The notes under the pieces were generated by a model that was not told the DNA's origin, ran no database searches, and saw nothing but the letters and a program-made list of their open reading frames with translations. Made by a program: the position numbers and the translations under genes. A DNA stretch of 64,000 nucleotides from assembly GCF_029218125.1 (NCBI RefSeq), contig NZ_JARFXX010000001.1, positions 310,001-374,000 of the forward strand, in the 5' to 3' direction. The first letter of the stretch is position 1. Each line of letters starts with the position of its first letter. This document shows, piece after piece, positions 49,978 to 58,683 of this stretch. The DNA comes from Oscillibacter faecalis_A (GTDB taxonomy: Bacteria; Bacillota; Clostridia; Oscillospirales; Oscillospiraceae).

Positions 49978-51972
49978 TCACTTTTCAAAGTAAGCGTCCA
50001 GCACGCCAATGAGCTGCTGGCGGACGCTCTCCGGGTCGGAATCCTCCACACGGCCGCCTGCGGTGGTGGAGTTTCCGCCGCCGCCCAGCGCCTCCAAGAT
50101 TACCTGCACATTGATCTCGCCCAGGGAGCGGGCGGAGATCAGCACCGCACCGTCTGCGGCGTAAATGACGAAGGACGCCTGCACGCCCTTGAGCGTCAGC
50201 AGCTCGTCCGCCGCCTGTGCCGCCGCCACGCGGTCCACACCCGGCTCCTCCACCACGGCAACGGCGATATTCTCCCGGTACATTTCCGCCCGGCGGATAA
50301 TATCGTATTTTGTCACCATGTCCTTGAGGTCATTCTGGAACAGCCGCTGGACCTCCGCCGTGTCGGCCCCGGCGCGGCGCAGGAACGCCGCCGCCTCAAA
50401 TGTCCGCCCGCCGGTTCGCTGGGTAAAGTGCTTCGTGTCCAGCACAACACCGGCCAGCAGGGCCTCCGCCTCCTCCCGCAGAAGGTCGGCGGGCTCCACC
50501 AGATATTGCAGCAGCTCCGTCACCAGCTCGCAGGCCGAGGAGGCATACGGCTCGTGGAAGCTGAACGCGGCGTTTTCTATGTAGCTGGCGGCGCGGCGGT
50601 GATGGTCGATGACCGCCACCCGGTTGCAGGACTCCAAAAGCTGGGGGCTTTCCACCATGTCCGGCCGGTTGGTGTCCACCACCACCAGCAATGTGTCCGC
50701 CCGCATCTGCAAAAAGGCGTCCGCCGGTGTCAGAAATACGTTTTCGTATTCCGGCAGCGCGCCCAGCTTTTTCAGCAGGGGCACAGCGGCGGTATGATTC
50801 CCATCAATGACGATATGCGCTGTTTTGCCCCGCTTTCGGGCGGCGCAGCAGATGCCCGCCGCCGCGCCCACGGCGTCCATATCCGCAAAGGCGTGGCCCA
50901 TGACATAGACCTCGCCAGCGTCATTCATCAGCTCCCGGAGGGCATTGGCCATGACCCGGGACTTCACCTTCGTCCGTTTTTCCGTGGACTTGCTCCGTCC
51001 GCCGTAGAACGCGAAGTCCACCTGATTGCGGACCACAGCCTGATCACCGCCCCGGCTCTGGGCCATTTCCAGCGACAGCTTGGCATTTTTATACAGCTCC
51101 GGAATGCTGGGGGAGTCCTTGCCGATGCCGATAGAGAGCGTGGGACTCGTGCTCTCCGTTACCTTAATGGCCCGGACCGTATCGAGAATGGAAAACTTCT
51201 CGTCTACAAAATGCTGGAAATACTGCTCCTCAAACAGGAACAGGTAATGGTCCCGGTCCGTTTTCAGCAGAATGCCGTGTCCGGCCTCCGCCCATGTGCG
51301 GAGCTTTTCATCGATCTGCGCCAGCACGGCGCTGCGCTGGGTGTCCTCACAGGCCTTCATCAGATCCTCGTAATTATCCAGCATCAGAATCGCCGCCACC
51401 GGGCGGCTGGCCTCGTAAACATCCTTCAGGCGGTCGGCCTCCGTGGTTTCCACCCAATAGGTTGTCGCCACCATGCTCTGTGCGCCGCCCTTGCTCCGGG
51501 AGCGCACCAGACTGCCGTACACCCGGAAGCGGCGGTTGTTCATGGTCACCCGCTCCGGGCTTTCCTGCTTGCCGCTGAGAAGCCACTGGGTCTGGAACTC
51601 CGGCACAGCCTCGGAAAGCCGCATTTCAAACAGATGCTCCCGGACGCCGGCTAACTGCAGAAAGCTCTCGTTGCTCCAGATGATCTCCCCGGTGTCCGGC
51701 CGGAACACCAGCGTAGGGAGGGGGGAGTTGATAAGAGTGGACTTGCTGGCGGTATCCACGCTGCCGGTCACAGAGTCGATATACTGCAAAACGCCCTGCC
51801 GCCGCTTCTGGTTATTCTGGCGGAAGTAGACATACAGCAGCGCCGTCACCGCAGCCTCCAGCACGGCCAGCTTCCAGCTCACCGGGACTGCCGCCGCCAC
51901 GAACAGCAGCATGAAAAAGAAATAGAACTTCAGATTTGGTTCCAAAAGACGGGATAGCTTTTTATTATTCAT
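49978..51972 (-). CDS. gdpP: c-di-AMP phosphodiesterase GdpP (DHH family)
   Basis: 664 residues, full length. Two membrane segments in residues 14-50, a PAS domain (about 80-145), a degenerate GGDEF domain (about 180-300) and the DHH/DHHA1 phosphodiesterase. The DHH part shows MGHAFADMDAVGAAAG and VAVIDHHRRAASYIENAAF, the metal-binding Asp/His set, and ends in GGGNSTTAGGRVEDSD. It hydrolyses cyclic di-AMP to pApA at the membrane, affecting potassium and cell-wall homeostasis. It heads the rplI-dnaB transcription unit behind a leader of about 220 nt. Confidence 0.94.
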   Translation of the reverse strand: MNNKKLSRLLEPNLKFYFFFMLLFVAAAVPVSWKLAVLEAAVTALLYVYFRQNNQKRRQGVLQYIDSVTGSVDTASKSTLINSPLPTLVFRPDTGEIIWSNESFLQLAGVREHLFEMRLSEAVPEFQTQWLLSGKQESPERVTMNNRRFRVYGSLVRSRSKGGAQSMVATTYWVETTEADRLKDVYEASRPVAAILMLDNYEDLMKACEDTQRSAVLAQIDEKLRTWAEAGHGILLKTDRDHYLFLFEEQYFQHFVDEKFSILDTVRAIKVTESTSPTLSIGIGKDSPSIPELYKNAKLSLEMAQSRGGDQAVVRNQVDFAFYGGRSKSTEKRTKVKSRVMANALRELMNDAGEVYVMGHAFADMDAVGAAAGICCAARKRGKTAHIVIDGNHTAAVPLLKKLGALPEYENVFLTPADAFLQMRADTLLVVVDTNRPDMVESPQLLESCNRVAVIDHHRRAASYIENAAFSFHEPYASSACELVTELLQYLVEPADLLREEAEALLAGVVLDTKHFTQRTGGRTFEAAAFLRRAGADTAEVQRLFQNDLKDMVTKYDIIRRAEMYRENIAVAVVEEPGVDRVAAAQAADELLTLKGVQASFVIYAADGAVLISARSLGEINVQVILEALGGGGNSTTAGGRVEDSDPESVRQQLIGVLDAYFEK

Positions 51973-52190
51973 GCATTACCTCGTTTTTTATCAGGCCCGG
52001 CCCGCCGGGTCCCGTATCAGCGTGCCAAAAAAATTTCGCCCGCTGTACAATTTCAGAGCGTTTCAAACGTTCTGAATATTCTTGATGGAAGCAGCGCAGG
52101 ACGCCACTCCCAGGTTTCCCGTGCATATCCTTACCTTACCATCGCGAAAAATTTGCTGCCCGAAAGACAACCCTGGGTTTTACCGATAGG
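51973..52190 (-). ncRNA. Structured 5' leader of gdpP, possible regulatory RNA
   Basis: From the promoter at 52198-52226 the leader is about 220 nt. It can form CCCAGG / CCTGGG (arms about 70 bases apart), a nearby GCAGC / GCTGC pairing, and a near-perfect hairpin TTCAGAACGTTT / AAACGCTCTGAA. No ORF is present. It does not show the ydaO-type c-di-AMP riboswitch landmarks that I know. Regulation of gdpP through this leader is inference. Confidence 0.4.
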
Positions 52191-52197
52191 TTATTAT

Positions 52198-52226
52198 ATT
52201 ATATCAGTTTACCCCGCGGTTCGCAA
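52198..52226 (-). promoter_or_regulatory. Sigma-A promoter of the gdpP-rplI-dnaB unit
   Basis: Minus strand TTGCGA, 17 bases, TATAAT; a second overlapping TATAAT lies 5 bases further down. Confidence 0.75.
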
Positions 52227-52309
52227 TGCTATTTCCGCCGAAATCTATATTTATCGGGCACTTTTTTGTCTCTCATCGCTAATTTTTTCTCTGCCGCGCA
52301 AATTTTAGC

Positions 52310-52338
52310 TTGACAAGTTTCCTTGTCAGTGCTATCAT
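52310..52338 (+). promoter_or_regulatory. Promoter of the XRE-DUF3169 operon
   Basis: TTGACA, 17 bases, TATCAT. The -35 and spacer are covered by the first operator dyad. Confidence 0.8.
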
Positions 52339-52372
52339 CCGTTTTGACAATGATACTTGTCATTTTGACAAG
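52311..52372. promoter_or_regulatory. Repeated dyad operator for the XRE regulator
   Basis: Two 18-bp dyads of the same form: TGACAAGTTTCCTTGTCA (52311-52328) and TGACAATGATACTTGTCA (52345-52362), 34 bp apart, plus a fifth half-site TGACAAG (52366-52372). One covers the -35/spacer and one the start site, the classical layout for autorepression. Confidence 0.75.
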
Positions 52373-52398
52373 CGCACTTAGCAGAAAGGAGGGCGGCC

Positions 52399-52620
52399 AT
52401 GCCCCTGTACAACCGATTGAAGGAATACCGCGCCCGTCTGGGCGTCAATCAGCAGGAAATGGGCCGGCTGGCCGGGGTATCCCGGCAGACCATCAGCCAG
52501 ATCGAGCGGGGCGATTATTCCCCGTCCGTCACGCTGGCGCTGAAGCTGGCAAAGCTCTGTCAGGTGTCCGTGGAGGACATTTTCAGCTATGAGGAGGATA
52601 AGCATGAAGCAGAAAAGTGA
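52399..52620 (+). CDS. XRE-family helix-turn-helix regulator
   Basis: 73 residues, essentially one helix-turn-helix domain: YRARLGVNQQEMGRLAGVSR, then QTISQIERGDYSPSVTLALK. No effector domain, so it resembles the YozG/Cro-type small repressors that accompany DUF2178 or DUF3169 membrane proteins. AAAGGAGG precedes the ATG. Two dyads over its promoter suggest autoregulation. It overlaps the next gene by 17 bases. Confidence 0.92.
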   Translation: MPLYNRLKEYRARLGVNQQEMGRLAGVSRQTISQIERGDYSPSVTLALKLAKLCQVSVEDIFSYEEDKHEAEK

Positions 52621-53362
52621 AAATCAAAAGGCGCTTCCGAAATTTTTAGGCATTTTAGTGATTGCCAGTCTCGTCGGCGGTGTGCTGGGCGGATTATCCG
52701 GCGCGGCCGGGTATTTCCTGAAGGGCGAGGAACTGGGCGCGGCCATTACCCGGCTGCTGAGCACCGCATCCCCGTGGGCCATGGCCCTATGCGCCACCGT
52801 GCTGCTGGGCAGCGGATTCTACCAGTACCGCCGTGCCAGAACCGCCTTCCGCAGCTGGGATAGCGAAAACGAGGACGTCATTCAGCGCGCAGAGGAACGC
52901 TTGAGCCTGACACTGCTGCTGGACAGCCTGACGGTGATCGCCAGCTTCTTCTTTTTCAATGCCGGAATCGTTTATCTGCCGCAGGAGGTCGACAGCGCCA
53001 TGATTCCACTGCTGGCGATTTTTTTGGTTGTCATTGCACTGTCGATTCTGCTTCAGCAGAAGACTGTGGATCTCACCAAGGAGATTAACCCGGAGAAGCG
53101 GGGCAGCGTCTACGATATGAAGTTTCAGGAGCGCTGGTGGGAAAGCTGTGATGAGGCGGAGCGCCGCCAGATCGGTCAGGCCAGCTACAAGGCGTATACC
53201 ACGTTGAATAAGTTTTGCCCCTATTGCTGGATCGTGCTGTTTCTGGGAAACATGGTCTTCCATTACGGCATCCTGCCCAGCACCGTGGTTCTGCTGGTCT
53301 GGGCCGTGCTGACGGTGAGCTACACCCGGGAAGCCATACGCCTCAGCCGGGGCAGCCGGTAA
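52604..53362 (+). CDS. DUF3169-family membrane protein
   Basis: 252 residues from the ATG at 52604 (GAGGAGGA upstream). Six membrane segments in pairs: about 16-38, 55-75, 105-125, 130-150, 205-225 and 228-245. A charged cytoplasmic loop around 80-100 includes SWDSENEDVIQRAEERLS. It overlaps the XRE repressor by 17 bases and is co-expressed with it, a frequent pairing in Firmicutes. Proposed roles (stress, bacteriocin resistance) are not established; no enzymatic residue is visible. Confidence 0.82.
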   Translation: MKQKSENQKALPKFLGILVIASLVGGVLGGLSGAAGYFLKGEELGAAITRLLSTASPWAMALCATVLLGSGFYQYRRARTAFRSWDSENEDVIQRAEERLSLTLLLDSLTVIASFFFFNAGIVYLPQEVDSAMIPLLAIFLVVIALSILLQQKTVDLTKEINPEKRGSVYDMKFQERWWESCDEAERRQIGQASYKAYTTLNKFCPYCWIVLFLGNMVFHYGILPSTVVLLVWAVLTVSYTREAIRLSRGSR

Positions 53363-53383
53363 AGGCTGTGCAGCAATGAGATA

Positions 53384-53416
53384 AAAAAAGCGGACCGCAC
53401 AGCGGTCCGCTTTTTT
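53384..53416. terminator. Bidirectional terminator
   Basis: 15-bp stem AAAAAAGCGGACCGC / GCGGTCCGCTTTTTT with a short loop, between DUF3169 and the convergent symporter gene. Confidence 0.92.
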
Positions 53417-53431
53417 ATCATGCAGCTTTCT

Positions 53432-54652
53432 TTACTTCTTGCTCTCCCACTTGGTCACACAGAGGGTGCAGGCAATATCACCGGTGACATTCAGGCAGGT
53501 ACGGCCCATGTCGAACAGACGGTCCACCGCCACAATAAGGCCGATGTACGCCACAGGAATGCCGATGGCCTCCAGCACCATGGCCAGCATGATCATGCCG
53601 GCGCCGGACACGCCCGCCGTACCGATAGAGGCCAGAGTTGCCGTAACGACTACCAGAACCATCTGGCCCAGCGTCAGGTGCATACCGGCACAGGTGGCAA
53701 GGAACACCGTCGCCACACACTGATAGATGGCCGTACCATCCATGTTGATGGTCGCGCCCAGCGGCAGCACGAAGGCAGCAATGTCATCCTCCGCACCCAT
53801 ATCGGCAGCGCACTCCTTGGATACCGGCAGCGTTGCGGCAGAGGAGGTAGAGGTGAACGCGAAGATCATCGCGGCAGAAGCGCCCTTGAAAAAGGCCCAC
53901 GGGCTGATGCCGGCAAACACGCGGGCGGAAACGGAATACACCACCACGGCGTGAATCATGTAGCCGATGTAAGCGCAGAGAATCACCAGCGCCAAAGAGC
54001 CGAGAATCGCCGCGCCCTGTGTGGCTACCACCCAGCTCATGTAGGCAAACACGCCGATGGGGGCAAGGGAAATCACGAAGGTCATCAGCTTGTCAATGAC
54101 CGCGTAGAAGGAGGTAACAATATCCCGGCACAGCTTGGCCTTCTCGCCGGCCGCCATGATAGCGCCGCCAAACAGCAGGGCAATGACAATGACCTGCAGC
54201 ATATTGGCCTCCGTGAAGGACTTCCACATATTCGTGGGGAAGATGGACACCAGCGTGCTCATGAAGCCCGCGTACTCCTTGGCCTCATACTCGGCGGACT
54301 GCGCCGCTTCGGCAAGGTTGGGGAACAGGCCTGCGTTGTTGAACAGCGTAGCCAGCACAAGGCCGATGACGCAGGCGATGGCGGTGGTGACCATGAAGTA
54401 GGCCACTGTCTTCCAGCCCACGGAGCCGACCTTCTTCATGTCGCCCATGGAGATGATACCGTCGATCATGGAGAACAGCACCACCGGCACCACAATGAAC
54501 TTCAGCAGGTTTACGAAAATATCACCGAACGGCTTGAGGTAACTGGTGGTGAACTCTGCGGCGCCTGCAAAATACAGCACCAAACCCACCACGATGCCAA
54601 AAATCAGGGCTAAGAATATCTGCATCGGCAGACCCATCTTTTTCTTTTCCAT
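53432..54652 (-). CDS. DAACS-family dicarboxylate/amino-acid:cation symporter
   Basis: 406 residues from the ATG at 54652 (GAGGGAG upstream). Eight membrane helices and the two re-entrant loops of the GltPh fold: the serine-rich stretch FAFTSTSSAATLPVSKECAA and the signature PLGATINMDGTAIYQCVATV. It imports aspartate, glutamate, dicarboxylates or serine/threonine together with Na+ or H+. It neighbours an Asp/Glu-racemase-like gene on the same strand, which hints at an amino-acid substrate, but has its own promoter. Confidence 0.92.
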   Translation of the reverse strand: MEKKKMGLPMQIFLALIFGIVVGLVLYFAGAAEFTTSYLKPFGDIFVNLLKFIVVPVVLFSMIDGIISMGDMKKVGSVGWKTVAYFMVTTAIACVIGLVLATLFNNAGLFPNLAEAAQSAEYEAKEYAGFMSTLVSIFPTNMWKSFTEANMLQVIVIALLFGGAIMAAGEKAKLCRDIVTSFYAVIDKLMTFVISLAPIGVFAYMSWVVATQGAAILGSLALVILCAYIGYMIHAVVVYSVSARVFAGISPWAFFKGASAAMIFAFTSTSSAATLPVSKECAADMGAEDDIAAFVLPLGATINMDGTAIYQCVATVFLATCAGMHLTLGQMVLVVVTATLASIGTAGVSGAGMIMLAMVLEAIGIPVAYIGLIVAVDRLFDMGRTCLNVTGDIACTLCVTKWESKK

Positions 54653-54700
54653 AAAGTCGCTCCCTCTAAAAAATTCGCAGAAATTTGGAATAATAGGTTT

Positions 54701-54729
54701 ATTATACAAAACAAGCCGATGTTTGTAAA
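54701..54729 (-). promoter_or_regulatory. Promoter of the symporter gene
   Basis: Minus strand TTTACA, 17 bases, TATAAT, about 45 bases before the ATG. Confidence 0.7.
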
Positions 54730-54815
54730 GATATTGCCAAAAATCTTGGTGATTTGACACAAATCGAAACAATATTTTTACATTGCTCCGTCAATTTAAC
54801 TTGTGAAAGAGCGCT

Positions 54816-55535
54816 TCAGTCCTTATCTGTCCGCACGGAAAAGCCGCAAAAGCGAATGGCCGCCTTGGCAAGCTCCGCCGTGGGGTCAACGGTGGGGGCT
54901 GTCAGACCGGCGCCTGCCGCCGCCATCGGCAGCTCTGTGCAGCCCAGCAAAAATACCTCCGCACCCCGGGCTGCCATGCCCTCCGTCACAGCGCGGAACA
55001 CCGGGCCGTAGACCTCCGGCCCCCGTCCGGCCTTTACCCCGTCATAGATAACGCGCATCAATGCGTCCTGCTCCGCTTCGTCCGGGACAAGGTATTCTAC
55101 GCCCTGCACCGCCAGCGCCTGCTGATAGAGGCCAGCCGCCAGCGTACCCCGGGTCGCCAGAATTCCGACGGTCCTTCCGGGGAACTGCCGGGCGCAGGCT
55201 TCCGCCGCGGCGGTGAGGATGCTGAGAAACGGCAGCTTCGTCATGGCCTGAAGCCGGGGTAGAAAATAGTGAGCCGTGTTGCAGGGCATGATGACGCAGT
55301 CCGCGCCGCACTGCTCCAAATGCTTCAGCGCGTCCGCCATTTCCGGCACCGGGTCGGCGCCGCCGTTCAAAATAGCGGCGGTGCGGTCCGGGATATTGGT
55401 GTTGCTGTCGATATACACCCGGATGTGGTCTCGGTCCGTCTCCGCCTTCGTCAGCAGCGTGATCTTTTCAAACAGGTCTGCGGTAGCCAGAGGGCCCATG
55501 CCGCCCAAAATGCCGATGGTCTTTTTTCCGTTCAT
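54816..55535 (-). CDS. Aspartate/glutamate racemase family protein
   Basis: 239 residues from the ATG at 55535 (GGAGG about 9 bases upstream); a TTG at 55562 would overlap the upstream gene. It opens KKTIGILGGMGPLATADLFE. The two catalytic cysteines are present, in MPCNTAHYFLPRL and LLGCTELPMAAAG, so a cofactor-independent two-base racemase is expected. Aspartate is the likeliest substrate for this subgroup; glutamate or hydantoin are alternatives. It follows the TSUP gene on the same strand. Confidence 0.87.
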   Translation of the reverse strand: MNGKKTIGILGGMGPLATADLFEKITLLTKAETDRDHIRVYIDSNTNIPDRTAAILNGGADPVPEMADALKHLEQCGADCVIMPCNTAHYFLPRLQAMTKLPFLSILTAAAEACARQFPGRTVGILATRGTLAAGLYQQALAVQGVEYLVPDEAEQDALMRVIYDGVKAGRGPEVYGPVFRAVTEGMAARGAEVFLLGCTELPMAAAGAGLTAPTVDPTAELAKAAIRFCGFSVRTDKD

Positions 55536-55552
55536 CGAAAGCGCCTCCATAC

Positions 55553-56365
55553 TCAATTCCAAAATTCAGGGAACAGCAGCTCGCTCCCCACCTTTACCGT
55601 CAGCAGCAGCAAAACCAGAATCACCGTGGGCTTCACGATTTTGCTGCCGTTTTTAATGGCCAGCCCCGCGCCGATGTAATGGCCCAAAATCGCCGCCACG
55701 GCGGAGATCAGTCCCACGCCCACCAGTACATATCCGGCCCGCAGCGCCGTAAACAGGCTGCCGAGGTTACTGGAAAGATTGATGACCTTCACGCCGCCGG
55801 CCGCATGGCGGGTATCCAGCCTGGCAAAGCGGACGAAAATGATCATCAGGAACGTCCCCGTTCCGGGACCGTAGTAGCCGTCATACCCGCCGATGACAAA
55901 GGCGGCGGCCCAGACAATGAGGCGGCGGAGCCTTGGGTCCAGCGGCTCCGGCTCGTCCGGCCATTTGCGGGTCCGCAGCGTGATGAACGCCACCACCGGC
56001 AGCACCAGCAGCAGCAAATACTTCAGCACCACCGCCGGAGTGTGGTGCTGGAGCCACGTTCCGCACACAGAGCCGCCCAGCGCCAGCACGATGGCCGGGG
56101 CGAACAGCGCCCAGTCCACATAGCCCTGCCGGATGAACCGCACCGTGGAAAAAACGGTGCCGATGCCGGAGGACAGCTTATTGGTCCCCAGCGCGTTGTA
56201 AATAGGGAAGTCCGAAAGCCCCATCAGATAGGTGGGAACGGTGATGATACCGCCGCCCCCGGCGATGGCGTCCATAAATGACCCCAAAAACACGCCGCCG
56301 CAGATCAGCAGCACTACCCACAGCGCCACACCGTCCACGGTAAATTGCGTCAAAACTGTACCCAT
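55553..56365 (-). CDS. TSUP (TauE/SafE) family anion exporter
   Basis: 270 residues with about 8 membrane segments in two repeats: FMDAIAGGGGIITVPTYLMG in the first half and GGYDGYYGPGTGTFLMIIFV in the second. The family moves sulfite, sulfoacetate or related organosulfur anions. RBS GGGAGG; a 9-bp GC hairpin sits directly upstream of it. It precedes the racemase gene by 17 bases and is probably co-transcribed. Confidence 0.88.
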   Translation of the reverse strand: MGTVLTQFTVDGVALWVVLLICGGVFLGSFMDAIAGGGGIITVPTYLMGLSDFPIYNALGTNKLSSGIGTVFSTVRFIRQGYVDWALFAPAIVLALGGSVCGTWLQHHTPAVVLKYLLLLVLPVVAFITLRTRKWPDEPEPLDPRLRRLIVWAAAFVIGGYDGYYGPGTGTFLMIIFVRFARLDTRHAAGGVKVINLSSNLGSLFTALRAGYVLVGVGLISAVAAILGHYIGAGLAIKNGSKIVKPTVILVLLLLTVKVGSELLFPEFWN

Positions 56366-56544
56366 TGCAGCCTCCCGGCCTCCGGCGCCGTTGGCCGGAG
56401 GGAAATTCCACGGACATTTGTTTTCATCTTAACAGACCCGCAGGCGAATGTGCATTGGCGAAGCGCACAAGAAAATACAGGCCCCGGCAAAATCCGGTGA
56501 CATATCCTCCAAATTCCTTCTATGCTTTTCGACAGCCTCCCGCC

Positions 56545-56574
56545 TTGACGCTTCCGACCCCCGGGCGGTATAAT
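56545..56574 (+). promoter_or_regulatory. Promoter of the glycogen operon
   Basis: TTGACG, 18 bases, TATAAT, about 85 bases before the glgB ATG. The leader is GC-rich with GCGAACTGACCGCG-type pairing possible. Within 56366-56544 I see only the hairpin before the TSUP gene. Confidence 0.75.
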
Positions 56575-56658
56575 AAAGTATCAGAAATCAGGGCCCGCGG
56601 CGCGCGGTCAGTTCGCTGACGCAAACGTTTTGCGGCCTTGAGAACAGGAGGTCTGCCC

Positions 56659-58584
56659 ATGGACCAGACACAGTTATACCACAGCGGCCGCCTGACGGAT
56701 GGCTGGCAGCTGTTCGGCGCCCATCCCGCTACGGAGGGCGGCGTCCACGGCTGGTGGTTCAACGTCTGGGCTCCCCACGCCCGGGCCGTTTCCGTGGTGG
56801 GGGACTTCAACGGCTGGGACACGGGGGCCAACGCCCTTGCCCCCAAGGGGGAGTTCTGGCAGGGCTTTATCCCGGATCTGCCAGTCTATACCGCCTATAA
56901 ATACGCCGTGACCGGCGCGGACGGGGCTGTGCGCTACAAGGCCGACCCCTACGGTTTCCACACGGAGACCCGCCCCGGCACCGCCAGCAAGCTCTATGAC
57001 ATTGAGCATTTTCACTGGACAGACGATGCCTTCCGCCGTGCCAAGCAGCCGGTGTACCACCGGCCGCTGAACATTTACGAGGTGCATCTCGGCTCGTGGC
57101 GCAGGCATAAAAACGGCGACTTTCTTGATTACCGGGACATGGCCCGGCAGCTGGCGGCCTATGTCTCCGACATGGGCTACAATGCCGTGGAGCTGCTGCC
57201 GGTGACGGAGCACCCGCTGGACGATTCCTGGGGCTATCAGTGCACGGGGTATTTTGCCCCCACCTCCCGTTTTGGTACGCCGGAGGACTTCATGTGGTTC
57301 GTGGACCATCTCCACAGTCAGGGCATTTCCGTGATTCTGGACTGGGTGCCGGCCCACTTCTGCAAGGATGAGCAGGGCCTGTACGAATTTGACGGTACGT
57401 GCTGCTACGAATATACCGACCCGAAAAAGCGGGAGCACAACGGCTGGGGCACCCGTGTCTTTGACTATGGCAGGCCGGAGGTGGTGAGCTTTCTCCTTTC
57501 CTCCGCCCGGTTCTGGCTGGAAATGTATCATATCGACGGCCTCCGGGTGGACGCCGTAGCCTCCATGCTGTATCTGGACTATGGCCGGGAAGCGGGGCAG
57601 TGGACGCCCAATCTCCACGGCGGCAAGGAAAATTTAGAGGCCATTGACTTTCTGCGAAGGCTCAACACCACGGCGTTTTCTGTGGACCCCAACGTGCTGA
57701 TGATCGCCGAGGAATCCACGGCGTGGCCGCTGGTGACAAAGCCCGCCGATATCGGCGGCCTCGGCTTCAACCTCAAGTGGAACATGGGGTGGATGAATGA
57801 CATCTGCCACTATTTAAAGCTGGACCCGTGGTTCCGGCAGGACCACCACCGGGACCTGACGTTTTCCATGATGTACGCCTTTTCCGAAAACTACGTGCTG
57901 CCCATCTCCCATGACGAGGTGGTGCACATGAAGGGCAGCGTGGTAGGGAAGATGCCGGGCGACTATGAAAATCAGCTTCGCTGCACCCGGGGCTTCTATG
58001 CCTATCTTCTCTCTCACCCCGGTAAAAAGCTGCTGTTCATGGGGCCGGAGCTCGGCCAGTGGCACGAGTGGGATTCCGGCGGCCAACTGGACTGGTACTT
58101 ATTGGAGCATGAGGAAAACCGGCAGCTCCACGCGTTTTTCAAGGCTGCCAACGCCTTTTATAAGGCGGAGAGTGCTCTGTGGGACATCGACTTTGACTGG
58201 CAGGGCTTTGAGTGGCTGGTGCCGGACGATAACCACAATAACGTCATCGTGTTCCTTCGCCGGGACCGGGCGGGAAACGAGCTGCTGTGCGCCGTGAACT
58301 TTTCCCCCAACGATTACGCCGATTACCGGGTGGGCGTTCCGCCCCGGCGTCAATACGTTCCCGTATTCACCACGGACGCGCCGGAATTCGGCGGCAGCGG
58401 CTTTACACCTGTCAAGATACCTGTCGCAGTGGAATCTGTGCCCTCCCACGGCAGGCCTCACTCCGCCCTTTTGAAAATCCCCGCCTTCGGCGCGGTGTTC
58501 CTCCGGGGGGAGGGGCAACTCCCGGAAAAGCCACAGAAAAAGGCAGCCTCTCACGCTGCGGCGGCGCAAAAGTCCAAGTGTTAG
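56659..58584 (+). CDS. glgB: 1,4-alpha-glucan branching enzyme
   Basis: 641 residues from the ATG at 56659 (CAGGAGG upstream). An N-terminal CBM48 (VSVVGDFNGWDTGANALAPK) and a GH13 barrel: DWVPAHFC, catalytic Asp in GLRVDAVASMLYLDYGR, acid Glu in MIAEESTAWP, third Asp in PISHDEVVHMKG. It transfers chain segments to make alpha-1,6 branches in glycogen. The C-terminus adds a short Lys/Ala tail (EKPQKKAASHAAAAQK). First gene of the operon. Confidence 0.96.
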   Translation: MDQTQLYHSGRLTDGWQLFGAHPATEGGVHGWWFNVWAPHARAVSVVGDFNGWDTGANALAPKGEFWQGFIPDLPVYTAYKYAVTGADGAVRYKADPYGFHTETRPGTASKLYDIEHFHWTDDAFRRAKQPVYHRPLNIYEVHLGSWRRHKNGDFLDYRDMARQLAAYVSDMGYNAVELLPVTEHPLDDSWGYQCTGYFAPTSRFGTPEDFMWFVDHLHSQGISVILDWVPAHFCKDEQGLYEFDGTCCYEYTDPKKREHNGWGTRVFDYGRPEVVSFLLSSARFWLEMYHIDGLRVDAVASMLYLDYGREAGQWTPNLHGGKENLEAIDFLRRLNTTAFSVDPNVLMIAEESTAWPLVTKPADIGGLGFNLKWNMGWMNDICHYLKLDPWFRQDHHRDLTFSMMYAFSENYVLPISHDEVVHMKGSVVGKMPGDYENQLRCTRGFYAYLLSHPGKKLLFMGPELGQWHEWDSGGQLDWYLLEHEENRQLHAFFKAANAFYKAESALWDIDFDWQGFEWLVPDDNHNNVIVFLRRDRAGNELLCAVNFSPNDYADYRVGVPPRRQYVPVFTTDAPEFGGSGFTPVKIPVAVESVPSHGRPHSALLKIPAFGAVFLRGEGQLPEKPQKKAASHAAAAQKSKC

Positions 58585-58683
58585 GCACAATTCTCGCGCT
58601 TCCCGGCGGCCCCTCTATCAGCGGGCCGTTTCTCCAAAATAAATTTGATTCGCAGAAAACAGGAAAAAGGAGCTGGTACACCC

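Noticed and set aside
51973..52190. ydaO-type c-di-AMP riboswitch before gdpP
   Set aside because: Tempting because of the gene's function, but I cannot find the conserved blocks of that class; left as an unclassified leader.
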